From positions 682,001 through 746,000 of the forward strand of contig NZ_JAFCKP010000001.1 of the NCBI RefSeq assembly GCF_018130245.1: 64,000 nucleotides of DNA, read 5' to 3'. The notes under the pieces are model-generated. The model made no database searches. It saw only the letters and a program-made list of their open reading frames with translations, and was not told the origin of the DNA. Position numbers and translations under genes: made by a program. Below are positions 53,260 to 61,600 of the stretch, piece after piece. The first letter of the stretch is position 1. Each line of letters starts with the position of its first letter. The stretch is from Bradyrhizobium sp. SZCCT0231 (GTDB taxonomy: Bacteria > Pseudomonadota > Alphaproteobacteria > Rhizobiales > Xanthobacteraceae).

Positions 53260-54137
53260 TGGAGCAGGTGCCAACGACTGTCCTCTCGGACCATCCTTGC
53301 CATCTCGGCGAAGGTCCGACCTATGACGTGACCACCGACACGGCCTGGTGGTTCGACATCCGTGAAGGGCTGCTGTTCGAGGCGCATCTGGGGAGCGGCG
53401 CGATCCGCGTTCACGCGCTCGGCCGGATGGCAAGCGCGCTCGGGCGCATCGATGCCGAGCGGCAGTTGATCGTCGCGGCGGACGGACTCTACATTCGAGT
53501 GCTTGCCGATGGTGCGATGACGCTGTTCTGTCCGCTCGAAGCGGACAATCCGGCGACGCGCTCAAATGATTGCCGCGTGCATCAATCCGGCACGTTCTGG
53601 ATCGGCACCATGGGCAAGAAAGCCGAACCGAAGGCGGGCGCGATCTATGCGCTCCATCGCGGCAAGATCTCGATGCTGTTTCCCGGCATCAGCATTCCCA
53701 ATTCGATCTGCTTCTCGCCTGACGGCGCCACCGCCTACTTCACCGACACCCCGCGCGCGGTGCTCTATGCCGTACCGCTCAATCCCGCGACCGGCCTGCC
53801 GCGCGGCGAGCCCGAGGTGCTGCTGCGCCACAGCGGCATCGGCGGCCTCGACGGCTCGGTGTGCGACGCCGACGGGCAGATCTGGAATGCGTGCTGGGGC
53901 GCGAGCCGGATCGACGTCTACTCGCCGCAGGGCGAGCGCCTGCGCTCGCTGAGCGTGCCGACAAAGCAGGCGAGCTGTCCCGCCTTCGTCGGCTCTGATC
54001 TGTCGCGCCTCCTCGTCACCTCGGCCTGGCAGGACATGGATGCCGCCGCACGCGCCGCCGATCCGCAAGCCGGCTGCACTTTTCTACTGGAGGCATCCGC
54101 GCGCGGATGCGCGGAGCCCGACGTCAAGCTCGCATAG
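53256..54137 (+). CDS. SMP-30/gluconolactonase-family sugar lactonase
   Basis: 293 residues, six-bladed beta-propeller. The metal ligands are in place: Glu in HLGEGPTYD, Asn in ATRSNDCRVHQSGTFWIGTM, Asn in IPNSICFSPDG, and Asp in GLDGSVCDADGQIWNACW. Hydrolyses an aldonolactone to the aldonate, the step after the 1-dehydrogenase. Translationally coupled to galM. Followed after 73 bp by chvE. Confidence 0.92.
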   Translation: MMEQVPTTVLSDHPCHLGEGPTYDVTTDTAWWFDIREGLLFEAHLGSGAIRVHALGRMASALGRIDAERQLIVAADGLYIRVLADGAMTLFCPLEADNPATRSNDCRVHQSGTFWIGTMGKKAEPKAGAIYALHRGKISMLFPGISIPNSICFSPDGATAYFTDTPRAVLYAVPLNPATGLPRGEPEVLLRHSGIGGLDGSVCDADGQIWNACWGASRIDVYSPQGERLRSLSVPTKQASCPAFVGSDLSRLLVTSAWQDMDAAARAADPQAGCTFLLEASARGCAEPDVKLA

Positions 54138-54210
54138 GAGACCAGAGGCAGCCGACGACCACGTTCTCGACGCGACGAAGAAAACAGTCTGACACCCAAG
54201 GGAGTGAAAC

Positions 54211-55281
54211 ATGATGAAACTGAAGACGACATTTCTCGCGCTGGCCCTGGCCGGTGCTGCTACGATGGCCGCAGGCGTCACCGCCTCCGCCCAGAAGGCG
54301 ACTGTCGGCATCGCCATGCCGACCAAATCCTCGGCGCGCTGGATCGACGACGGCAACAACATGGTCAAGGTGCTGAAAGAGCGCGGCTACAACACCGACC
54401 TGCAATATGCCGAGGACGACATTCCGAACCAGCTCTCGCAGGTCGAGAACATGGTGACCAAAGGCGCCAAGGCGCTGGTGATCGCCGCGATCGACGGCAC
54501 CACGCTGTCCGACGTGCTCAAGCAGGCAAAAGCAAAAGGCATTACCGTGATCGCCTATGACCGGCTGATCCGCGGCACGCCGAATGTCGACTATTATGCG
54601 ACCTTCGACAATTTCCAGGTCGGCGTGCTCCAGGCAGAGTCGATCGTGCAAGGGCTCGGCCTGAAGGACGGCAAGGGTCCTTTCAACATCGAGCTGTTCG
54701 GCGGCTCGCCCGACGACAACAACGCCTACTTCTTCTACAACGGCGCGATGAGCGTGCTGAAGCCGTATATCGACAGCGGCAAGCTCGTCGTCGTGTCCGG
54801 CCAGATGGGCATGGACAAGGTCGCGACCCTGCGCTGGGACGGCGCCACCGCGCAGGCGCGCATGGACAATCTGCTCAGCGCCTACTACGGCAACAAGAAG
54901 ATCAATGCCGTGCTGTCGCCCTATGACGGCATCTCGATTGGCATCATCTCCTCGCTGAAGGGCGTCGGCTATGGCAGCGCCGACCAGCCGATGCCTGTTA
55001 TCTCGGGCCAGGACGCCGAGGTGCCCTCGATCAAGGCCATGCTGCGCGGCGACCAGTATTCGACCATCTTCAAGGATACCCGCGACCTCGCCAAGGTGAC
55101 CGCCGACATGGTCGACGCCGCGCTCGCCGGCAAGGAGGTCACGGTGAACGACACCAAGACCTACGAGAACGGTGTCAAGACCGTGCCGTCCTATCTGCTC
55201 AAGCCGGTGGTGGTTTACAAGGACAATTGGGAGAAGACCCTGGTCGACAGCGGCTACTACAAGAAGGCGCAGTTCCAGTGA
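54211..55281 (+). CDS. chvE: Multiple-sugar binding protein ChvE
   Basis: 356 residues. Signal peptide ending near VTASA-QK. The mature start [20 protein letters not shown] and later [38 protein letters not shown] and [16 protein letters not shown] are hallmarks of ChvE, the periplasmic galactose/arabinose/glucose/xylose binding protein. The transporter genes gguA and gguB follow after a palindromic repeat. In Agrobacterium ChvE also signals to VirA. Here only uptake is supported by context. Confidence 0.95.
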   Translation: MMKLKTTFLALALAGAATMAAGVTASAQKATVGIAMPTKSSARWIDDGNNMVKVLKERGYNTDLQYAEDDIPNQLSQVENMVTKGAKALVIAAIDGTTLSDVLKQAKAKGITVIAYDRLIRGTPNVDYYATFDNFQVGVLQAESIVQGLGLKDGKGPFNIELFGGSPDDNNAYFFYNGAMSVLKPYIDSGKLVVVSGQMGMDKVATLRWDGATAQARMDNLLSAYYGNKKINAVLSPYDGISIGIISSLKGVGYGSADQPMPVISGQDAEVPSIKAMLRGDQYSTIFKDTRDLAKVTADMVDAALAGKEVTVNDTKTYENGVKTVPSYLLKPVVVYKDNWEKTLVDSGYYKKAQFQ

Positions 55282-55292
55282 GCTTCTTTCTT

Positions 55293-55499
55293 CTCCCTCT
55301 CCCCGTTCTTACGGGGAGAGGGTCGGGGTGAGGGGCTCTCTCCGCACGGGCAGTGGTTGCTATGCACTCCGTCATTGCGAGCGCAGCGAAGCAATCCAGT
55401 CTGCTATCGCGGAGAGAGTTTGGATTGCTTCGCTGCGCTCGCAATGACGACGTGGAGGCCGCGATATCATCCGGCCTCTCCCCGCACGCGGGGAGAGGC
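55293..55499. repeat. Nested palindromic repeats between chvE and gguA
   Basis: Outer 'cctctcccc' hairpins at 55293-55321 (CTCCCTCTCCCCGTTCTTAC...) and 55472-55499 (GCCTCTCCCCGCACGCGGGG...), enclosing an inner 80-bp palindrome at 55370-55449. It lies within the transport operon and may stabilise the upstream chvE mRNA, giving more binding protein than permease. Confidence 0.75.
55370..55449. repeat. Inner 'cattgcgagcgcagcgaag' palindrome, copy 2
   Basis: 28-bp perfect arms (55370-55397 and 55422-55449) with a 24-bp loop. The arms are the same as in copy 1 at 45459 and only the loop differs. Confidence 0.8.
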
Positions 55500-55525
55500 G
55501 AAGTAACGCAAGGGACACCAAAGCC

Positions 55526-57103
55526 ATGACCGCCATGCTGGAGATGCGCAACGTCAGCAAAAGCTTTGCCGGTGTGCAGGCGCTGCGCGACGTCAACTTC
55601 TCGGTTCGCGCCGGGCAAATCCACGCGCTTGTCGGCGAGAACGGCGCCGGCAAGTCGACGCTGATGAAGGTGCTGAGCGGGGTCTATCCGCACGGCAGCT
55701 ACGAGGGCACCATCGTCTTCGAGGGCGAGGAGCGGCGCTTCCGCGACATCAACGATTCCGAGGCGCTCGGCATCATCATCATCCACCAGGAGCTGGCGCT
55801 GATCCCGCTGATGTCGATCGCGGAAAACATCTTCCTGTCGCATCCGCCGTCGAAGTTAGGGGTGATCGACCGCGACGAGGTCTACCGGCGCACGCGCGAG
55901 CTGCTGGCGCAGGTCGGCCTGAAGGAGTCCCCGGATACGCTGATCACCGATCTCGGCGTCGGCAAGCAGCAGCTCGTCGAGATCGCCAAGGCACTATCCA
56001 AGCGGGTGCGGATGCTGATCCTGGATGAGCCGACCGCGAGCCTCAACGAGGCCGACAGCGCCGCGCTGCTCGAACGCCTGATGGCGTTCCGCGAGCAGGG
56101 CATCGGCTCGATCCTGATCTCGCACAAGCTGAACGAGGTCGCCAAGGTCGCCGACCACATCACGGTGCTGCGCGATGGCCGCACGGTGGACAGCATCGAC
56201 TGCCATGCCGAGCCGATCCAGGAGGACCGCATCATCCGCAGCATGGTCAATCGCGATATGGCGCACCGTTTCCCGGAGCGCAGCGTGAAGATCGGCGAGC
56301 CCGTGCTCGACGTCGCGAATTGGTCGGTCTATCACCCCATCCATCCCGAACGGCAGGTGATCAAGAACGTCGATTTCGGCGTCAGGCGCGGCGAGGTCGT
56401 GGGCATCGCCGGCCTGATGGGCGCCGGCCGCACCGAATTCGCGATGAGCCTGTTCGGCCGCTCCTGGGGCACCAATATCAGCGGCCATATCCGGCTCGAG
56501 GGCCGGGAGATCGCGCTGCCGAGCGTCGCGGCCGCGATCGACGCCGGCCTTGCCTATGTCACCGAGGACCGCAAGCAGCTCGGCCTGATCCTCGCCGACG
56601 ACGTCCGCAAGAACATCACGCTGGCGAGCCTCGACCAGGTCGCGCCCGGCCGCGTGATCGACGACATCGCCGAGCTCAAGGTCGCCAGCGACTACCGCAA
56701 CCGCATGCGCATCCGCTGCTCCGACGTCTACCAGGAGACCGGCCAGCTTTCCGGCGGCAACCAGCAGAAGGTGGTGCTGTCGAAATGGCTGATGACCGAC
56801 CCCAAGGTCCTCATCCTGGACGAGCCGACGAGGGGCATCGACGTCGGTGCCAAATACGAGATTTACTGTATCATCAACGAGCTGGCCGAGGCCGGCCGCG
56901 GCGTCGTGGTGATCTCCTCGGAGATGCCCGAGCTGCTCGGCATCTGCGACCGCATCTGCGTCATGAACGACGGCGCCTTTGTCGGGGAGTTCAGGGGATC
57001 GGAGGCGACGCAGGAAAAGATCATGCGCGCCATCATGCGCAACGAACGAAGCATTGGGAACGCCGCGCCCGCGGCCGCGGAGATGGGAGGATCGCAGCCA
57101 TGA
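55526..57103 (+). CDS. gguA: Multiple-sugar ABC transporter ATPase GguA
   Basis: 525 residues, two ABC domains. First Walker A GENGAGKST and Walker B MLILDEPTASLNEAD. Second domain with GLMGAGRTEFAMSLFG, VTEDRKQLGLIL, signature LSGGNQQKVVLSKWL and VLILDEPTRGIDVGA. The insertion YPHGSYEGTIVFEGEE is typical of GguA/XylG-type proteins. Overlaps gguB by 4 bp. Confidence 0.95.
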   Translation: MTAMLEMRNVSKSFAGVQALRDVNFSVRAGQIHALVGENGAGKSTLMKVLSGVYPHGSYEGTIVFEGEERRFRDINDSEALGIIIIHQELALIPLMSIAENIFLSHPPSKLGVIDRDEVYRRTRELLAQVGLKESPDTLITDLGVGKQQLVEIAKALSKRVRMLILDEPTASLNEADSAALLERLMAFREQGIGSILISHKLNEVAKVADHITVLRDGRTVDSIDCHAEPIQEDRIIRSMVNRDMAHRFPERSVKIGEPVLDVANWSVYHPIHPERQVIKNVDFGVRRGEVVGIAGLMGAGRTEFAMSLFGRSWGTNISGHIRLEGREIALPSVAAAIDAGLAYVTEDRKQLGLILADDVRKNITLASLDQVAPGRVIDDIAELKVASDYRNRMRIRCSDVYQETGQLSGGNQQKVVLSKWLMTDPKVLILDEPTRGIDVGAKYEIYCIINELAEAGRGVVVISSEMPELLGICDRICVMNDGAFVGEFRGSEATQEKIMRAIMRNERSIGNAAPAAAEMGGSQP

Positions 57104-58290
57104 CCGACAAGACGGTGTCGCTGCCCGAGGAGCGCCGGCACGGCAGCTTCATCAAGAACAATTTGCGCAATTACGGCATGCTGATGTCGCTGATCGCGAT
57201 CATGCTGTTCTTCCAGGTCATGACCGGCGGCACGCTGCTGCAGCCGCTCAACCTCACCAACCTGGTGCTGCAGAACAGCTACATCGTCATCATGGCGCTC
57301 GGCATGCTGCTGGTGATTGTCACCGGCCATATCGATCTCTCGGTCGGCTCGGTCGCGGGCTTCATCGGCGCTGTCGCCGCTGTTCTCATGGTGACCTATA
57401 AGGTCGACTACACACTTGCCTTCATCGCCTGCCTCCTGGTCGGTGCCGCCATTGGCGCCGCACAGGGCTATTGGGTGGCCTATTTCAAGATCCCGTCCTT
57501 CATCGTGACGCTGGCCGGCATGCTGGTGTTCAAGGGACTGGCGCTCGCGGTGTTGCAGGGCCAGTCGCTCGGCCCGTTCCCGCCGACCTTCCAGAAATTG
57601 TCCTCCGGCTTCATTCCGGAGCTGCTGCCCGAGGCCGGCACGCTGCACCCGACCTCCATGCTGATCGGCGCCGTGCTTGCGCTCGGCCTCGTCTACGCCA
57701 GCGCCAAGGGCAGGTCGCGTGAGCAGTCGCACGGCATCGAGGTCGAGCCTTACGTGTTCTTTCTCGGCAAGAGCATTTTGCTCGCCTGCGCCGTGCTCTA
57801 TTTCACCTATCTGATCGCCTCGCATCGCGGCCTGCCCAACGTGCTGGTGATCATGACCGCGCTGATCGCGCTCTATGGTTTCGTCACCCGCCGCACCGTG
57901 ATCGGCCGGCAGATCTACGCGGTCGGCGGCAACGCCAAGGCGGCGAGCCTGTCGGGCATCAAGACCGAGCGGCTGACCTTCCTGACCTTCGTCAACATGG
58001 GCGTGCTCGCCGCGCTCGCCGGCCTCGTCTTCGCCGCGCGCCTCAACACCGCGACCCCGAAAGCCGGCCTCGGCTTCGAGCTCGACGTCATCGCCGCCTG
58101 CTTCATCGGCGGCGCCTCGGCCTATGGCGGTGTCGGCCGCGTCGGCGGTGCCGTGGTCGGCGCCATGATCATGGGCGTGATGAACAACGGCATGTCCATC
58201 CTCGGCATCGGCATCGACTATCAGCAGGTGATCAAGGGCCTGGTGCTGCTCGGGGCCGTCTGCATCGACGTGTATAACCAGCGGCGGTAG
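57100..58290 (+). CDS. gguB: Multiple-sugar ABC transporter permease GguB
   Basis: 396 residues from the ATG at 57100, overlapping the gguA stop. A longer frame from 56320 is a shadow of gguA. Ten or more helices with LVIVTGHIDLSVGSVAGFIG, KIPSFIVTLAGMLVFKGLAL, YAVGGNAKAASLSGIKTERL and AACFIGGASAYGGVGRVGGA. Completes the ChvE importer. A strong palindrome follows its stop. Confidence 0.95.
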   Translation: MTDKTVSLPEERRHGSFIKNNLRNYGMLMSLIAIMLFFQVMTGGTLLQPLNLTNLVLQNSYIVIMALGMLLVIVTGHIDLSVGSVAGFIGAVAAVLMVTYKVDYTLAFIACLLVGAAIGAAQGYWVAYFKIPSFIVTLAGMLVFKGLALAVLQGQSLGPFPPTFQKLSSGFIPELLPEAGTLHPTSMLIGAVLALGLVYASAKGRSREQSHGIEVEPYVFFLGKSILLACAVLYFTYLIASHRGLPNVLVIMTALIALYGFVTRRTVIGRQIYAVGGNAKAASLSGIKTERLTFLTFVNMGVLAALAGLVFAARLNTATPKAGLGFELDVIAACFIGGASAYGGVGRVGGAVVGAMIMGVMNNGMSILGIGIDYQQVIKGLVLLGAVCIDVYNQRR

Positions 58291-58296
58291 CCGATC

Positions 58297-58439
58297 TCGT
58301 AGGGTGGGTTAGCCTCGCGGCTGCGCGAAGCGCTGTCCGCCAGGCGTAACCCACCACTTTTGTATCCGCGGAAACTAAAGTGGTGGGTTACGCCGAGCAG
58401 ATGCGCTTCGCACATCTGCAGGGCTAACCCACCCTACGA
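58297..58439. repeat. Double palindrome after gguB ('gtagggtgggtt' family)
   Basis: Outer arms TCGTAGGGTGGGTTAGCC (58297-58314) and its complement (58422-58439) enclose inner arms GCGTAACCCACCACTTT (58344-58360) and its complement (58378-58394). The outer 10 bases are shared with the repeat at 35165. Begins 6 bp after the gguB stop and is likely to end its transcript. Confidence 0.75.
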
Positions 58440-58595
58440 TTACTGCGTCGTGAACAGCACCGCCGCGATCGCGACGGAGAGGCTCACCGCCGAGACGGTC
58501 GCCACCGTCGACAAGACCCCCATGCGCTTGAGCGCAATGGCAAAGGCGATGATGATGGGGGTCGCGGTCATCAACCCGATCTGTGCATCACTCAT
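58440..58595 (-). CDS. Small one-helix membrane ORF upstream of nor
   Basis: 51 residues: MSDAQIGLMTATPIIIAFAIAL, then KRMGVLSTVATVSAVSLSVAIAAVLFTTQ. Two short hydrophobic stretches and only a weak ribosome site. Its stop abuts the palindrome. Divergent from norE. It may be a real small membrane protein, but the evidence is only an open frame with a plausible start and hydrophobic pattern. Confidence 0.5.
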   Translation of the reverse strand: MSDAQIGLMTATPIIIAFAIALKRMGVLSTVATVSAVSLSVAIAAVLFTTQ

Positions 58596-58697
58596 GTGAT
58601 CGTTCGCCACTCTTGGGAACCCTGAGCCGGTTCGTACCGCGATCCGGTCGGCCGAACGTTGCGTCGGCGCAAACAAACGCCTCGGCAATTCCCCAGT

Positions 58698-58711
58698 TTG
58701 TCCTGCGACAA
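58698..58711. promoter_or_regulatory. FNR/NnrR-type box upstream of norE
   Basis: TTGTCCTGCGACAA, a TTG-N8-CAA palindrome (TTGTC-N4-GACAA). Centred 62 bp before the norE start, fitting a class II activator site with transcription starting near 58746. Known nor promoters in rhizobia use FixK2 or NnrR at such sites. Which one acts here is inference. Confidence 0.65.
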
Positions 58712-58766
58712 ATTCCGAACCGGACGGGTCAGCTAAGTCTGGCCGGTGTCCTGATCCGGAAAGACA

Positions 58767-59342
58767 ATGTCGACGGCCGAGTGCGAACAGCAGGGAACCG
58801 GCTGGGGAATCCTGGAAGATCTCCCCGGCGATCCCATGATCTGGGTGCTGATCTTCAGCGAACTCGTCGCCTTCGGGCTGTTCCTCGGCGCGTTCTCGGT
58901 CGCCCGCGCGATCCACCCCGCGATGTTCGCGGCCGGGCAGGCCATGCTCGATCTAGATCTCGCCGGCCTCAACACCGTCGTGCTGGTGACCAGCGGCTGG
59001 GCGGCGGCAAGAGCGACGAAGGCCGCACGCGCCGGAGAACGGCAGGTGGCGCGCTACTGGCTTCTCGGCGCCATGGCGCTCGGCGGTCTTTTCATCGCGA
59101 TCAAGCTCGCCGAATATGCCGAAGAAATCGGGCGCGGCGTCGGGCTCGAAACCAGCTCGTTCTTCACGCTCTACTTCCTCCTGACCGGCTTTCATCTCCT
59201 GCATGTCGGCCTCGGCATCGTCATCCTCGCCGTGGTCTGCCGCCGTGCCGAAACATCCGGCGTCGAGACGGGAACGGCCTTCTGGCACATGGTCGATCTG
59301 GTCTGGATCGTCATGTTCCCGATTCTCTATCTGGTGAAATGA
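58767..59342 (+). CDS. norE: NorE, cytochrome c oxidase subunit III-like nitric oxide reductase accessory protein
   Basis: 191 residues, five membrane helices. LPGDPMIWVLIFSELVAFGLFLGAF and TLYFLLTGFHLLHVGLGIVIL with FWHMVDLVWIVMFPILYL are the COX3 family residues kept in NorE. Accessory to the cytochrome c-dependent NO reductase rather than a catalytic subunit. Overlaps norF by 4 bp. Confidence 0.92.
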   Translation: MSTAECEQQGTGWGILEDLPGDPMIWVLIFSELVAFGLFLGAFSVARAIHPAMFAAGQAMLDLDLAGLNTVVLVTSGWAAARATKAARAGERQVARYWLLGAMALGGLFIAIKLAEYAEEIGRGVGLETSSFFTLYFLLTGFHLLHVGLGIVILAVVCRRAETSGVETGTAFWHMVDLVWIVMFPILYLVK

Positions 59343-59605
59343 CGATGCCGGATCGTATCGACATCGCCTGGATCGTGCTGATCGGTCTCGCGCTTGCGAC
59401 CATCCTGCTGCCACAGCTGATGCCGCGGCCACTGCTCGGCAACGCCCTGCTGCTCGCTTTCGCCGCGCTCAAGGGCCGCCGAATCGTGCTCGATTTCCTC
59501 GATCTCCGCGTCGCGCCCGCGCTCTGGCGCGGCCTCGTCAGCGCCTGGATCCTGATCGTGCTGCTGCTTGCCTGGCTCGCCTCCGCCGTCGTCGCCCTGA
59601 TCTGA
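59339..59605 (+). CDS. norF: NorF, small membrane protein of the nor cluster
   Basis: 88 residues from the ATG at 59339 (overlapping the norE stop). Three hydrophobic helices (IAWIVLIGLALATILLPQLM, LLGNALLLAFAALKGRRIV, SAWILIVLLLAWLASAVVAL) with the KGR-IVLDFLDLR spacer typical of COX4/NorF-like proteins. The long reading frame that starts at 58583 covers norE in another frame and is not real upstream of this ATG. Confidence 0.88.
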   Translation: MTMPDRIDIAWIVLIGLALATILLPQLMPRPLLGNALLLAFAALKGRRIVLDFLDLRVAPALWRGLVSAWILIVLLLAWLASAVVALI

Positions 59606-59613
59606 CGCACTCA

Positions 59614-59627
59614 TTGCGCCCTGACAA
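59614..59627. promoter_or_regulatory. FNR/NnrR-type box upstream of norC
   Basis: TTGCGCCCTGACAA, TTG-N8-CAA, centred 80 bp before norC. It gives norCBQD its own anaerobic, NO-responsive promoter in addition to that of norEF. Confidence 0.65.
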
Positions 59628-59700
59628 AGAACGGGCCGGGCAGAGCGGCAATAAATCACACCATCGCATTTCTTCAGGAATCAACCGGAAAGGATTGGCA

Positions 59701-60153
59701 ATGGCTGAACGCCTGACCAAGTCGGCCGCTCGAAACGTGTTCTACGGCGGCTCGGCCTTTTTCTTCGCCATCTTCATAGGGCTGACGGCGCACAGCCACT
59801 ACTACATGGCCACGACCTCCACGGACGCGACGATGCTGACGTCGTCGGTCGCCCGCGGCAAGCATGTCTGGGAAAAGAACTCCTGCATCAACTGCCACAC
59901 GCTGCTGGGCGAGGGCGCCTATTTCGCTCCCGAGGTCGGCAATGTCTGGGATCGCTGGGGCGGCAACGAGGACCCGGCCGCTGCACGCGAGACGCTGAAG
60001 GCCTGGATGCAATCGCAACCCTCGGGCGCGCCGGGCCGGCGGCAGATGCCGCAGTTCAACCTCACCGATCAGGAGCTCGACGATCTCGCCGACTTCCTGC
60101 AATGGACCGCCAAGATCAAGCGTCAGGAATGGCCGCCGAACAAGGCCGGCTGA
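59701..60153 (+). CDS. norC: Nitric oxide reductase cytochrome c subunit NorC
   Basis: 150 residues. ATG after GGAAAGGATT. One N-terminal membrane anchor (FYGGSAFFFAIFIGLTAHSHYY), then the periplasmic haem c domain with CxxCH at Cys62-His66 (SCINCHTLLGEGAYFAPEVG) and the Met ligand in RRQMPQFNL. Accepts electrons from cytochrome c or azurin and passes them to NorB. Confidence 0.97.
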   Translation: MAERLTKSAARNVFYGGSAFFFAIFIGLTAHSHYYMATTSTDATMLTSSVARGKHVWEKNSCINCHTLLGEGAYFAPEVGNVWDRWGGNEDPAAARETLKAWMQSQPSGAPGRRQMPQFNLTDQELDDLADFLQWTAKIKRQEWPPNKAG

Positions 60154-60192
60154 GCAAACAGCTTTCCTCTTTCAAGACAGAGAGAATCCGAG

Positions 60193-61539
60193 ATGAAATA
60201 CCAAACCCAGAAAGTCGCGATGCTGTATTTCTACGGCGCGCTGACTCTGTTCCTCGCGCAGGTCCTGTTCGGCCTTGTCGCCGGAACGATCTACGTCCTG
60301 CCCAACACGCTGTCGACGCTCCTGCCGTTCAACATCGTCAGGATGATCCACACCAACGCGTTGATCGTGTGGTCGCTGATCGGCTTCATGGGCGCGACCT
60401 ACTTCCTGCTGCCTGAGGAAACCGAAACCGAGCTGTACAGCCCGCTGCTCGCGAAGATCCAGTTCTGGATGTTCTTCGGCGCCGCGGGTGTGGCCGTGGT
60501 CGGCTATCTCTTCCACTACCACGAGGGCCGCGAATTCCTCGAACAGCCCTTCATCATCAAGGTCGGCATCGTCGTCGTCTGCCTGATGTTCCTGTTCAAC
60601 GTCACCATGACGGCGTTGAAGGGCCGCAAGACCACCATCACGAACATCCTGCTGTTCGGCCTGTGGGGCGTTGCGATCTTTTTCCTGTTCGCCTTCTACA
60701 ACCCGGCGAACCTCGCGGTCGACAAGATGTACTGGTGGTACGTCGTCCATCTCTGGGTCGAGGGCGTCTGGGAGCTAATCATGGCCTCCGTGCTCGCCTA
60801 TCTCATGATCAAGCTCAACGGCATCGATCGCGAGGTCGTCGAGAAGTGGCTCTACGTCATCATTGGGCTCGCGCTGTTCTCCGGCATCCTCGGCACCGGT
60901 CACCATTTCTACTGGATCGGCGCGCCCGGTTACTGGCAGTGGATCGGCTCGCTGTTCTCCACGCTGGAGGTCGCGCCGTTCTTCACCATGGTGATTTTCA
61001 CGGTGCAGATGACCTGGAAGGCGGGCCGCAAGCACCCGAACCGCGCTGCGCTATTGTGGTCGGTCGGCTGCTCGGTGATGGCGTTCCTCGGCGCCGGTGT
61101 CTGGGGCTTCCTGCACACGCTGTCCTCGGTGAACTACTACACCCACGGCACGCAGGTCACCGCTGCGCACGGCCATCTCGCCTTCTTCGGCGCCTATGTG
61201 ATGCTCAATCTGTCCGTCATGGCCTACGCGATCCCGCAGATCAGGGGGCGGGCGCCCTATAACCAGTGGCTCTCCATGGCGAGCTTCTGGATCATGTGCA
61301 CGGCGATGATGGTGATGACCTTCGCGCTGACCTTCGCCGGGGTGGTCCAGGTTCACCTCCAGCGCGTGCTCGGCCAGGGCTACATGGACGTGCAGGACCA
61401 GCTTGCGATGTTCTACTGGGTCCGGCTCGGCTCCGGCGTGTTCGTCGCGATCTCCGCGCTGATGTTCGTGTGGGCCGTGCTGGTGCCCGGTCGCGCCAAG
61501 CAGGCGGTCATCCCTGGTGCCTTGCAGCCCGCTGAGTGA
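60193..61539 (+). CDS. norB: Nitric oxide reductase catalytic subunit NorB
   Basis: 448 residues, 12 helices, haem-copper oxidase superfamily. Reduces 2 NO to N2O. Haem and Fe-B histidines are visible in MIHTNALIVWSLIGF, YVVHLWVEGVWELIMA, GTGHHFYWIGAPGYWQ and AAHGHLAFFGAYVMLN. The Glu next to the active site is in VEGVWE. Follows norC after 39 bp. Confidence 0.97.
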   Translation: MKYQTQKVAMLYFYGALTLFLAQVLFGLVAGTIYVLPNTLSTLLPFNIVRMIHTNALIVWSLIGFMGATYFLLPEETETELYSPLLAKIQFWMFFGAAGVAVVGYLFHYHEGREFLEQPFIIKVGIVVVCLMFLFNVTMTALKGRKTTITNILLFGLWGVAIFFLFAFYNPANLAVDKMYWWYVVHLWVEGVWELIMASVLAYLMIKLNGIDREVVEKWLYVIIGLALFSGILGTGHHFYWIGAPGYWQWIGSLFSTLEVAPFFTMVIFTVQMTWKAGRKHPNRAALLWSVGCSVMAFLGAGVWGFLHTLSSVNYYTHGTQVTAAHGHLAFFGAYVMLNLSVMAYAIPQIRGRAPYNQWLSMASFWIMCTAMMVMTFALTFAGVVQVHLQRVLGQGYMDVQDQLAMFYWVRLGSGVFVAISALMFVWAVLVPGRAKQAVIPGALQPAE

Positions 61540-61547
61540 TGCAAACA

Positions 61548-61571
61548 GCGGCCGCGGTTCGCCGCGGCCGC
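61548..61571 (+). terminator. UUCG-capped GC hairpin between norB and norQ
   Basis: GCGGCCGCGG (61548-61557), TTCG loop, CCGCGGCCGC (61562-61571): a perfect 10-bp stem with an extra-stable tetraloop, 9 bp after the norB stop, followed only by CTTCTC. More likely an attenuator or mRNA 3'-end protector than a full terminator, so that norCB transcripts outnumber norQD. Confidence 0.6.
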
Positions 61572-61600
61572 CTTCTCAATGTGAAATGCGGAGAACGACC

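Noticed and set aside
54211-55281. Link of chvE to a VirA/VirG signalling system
   Set aside because: No two-component or vir gene is in the window. Only transport is supported here.
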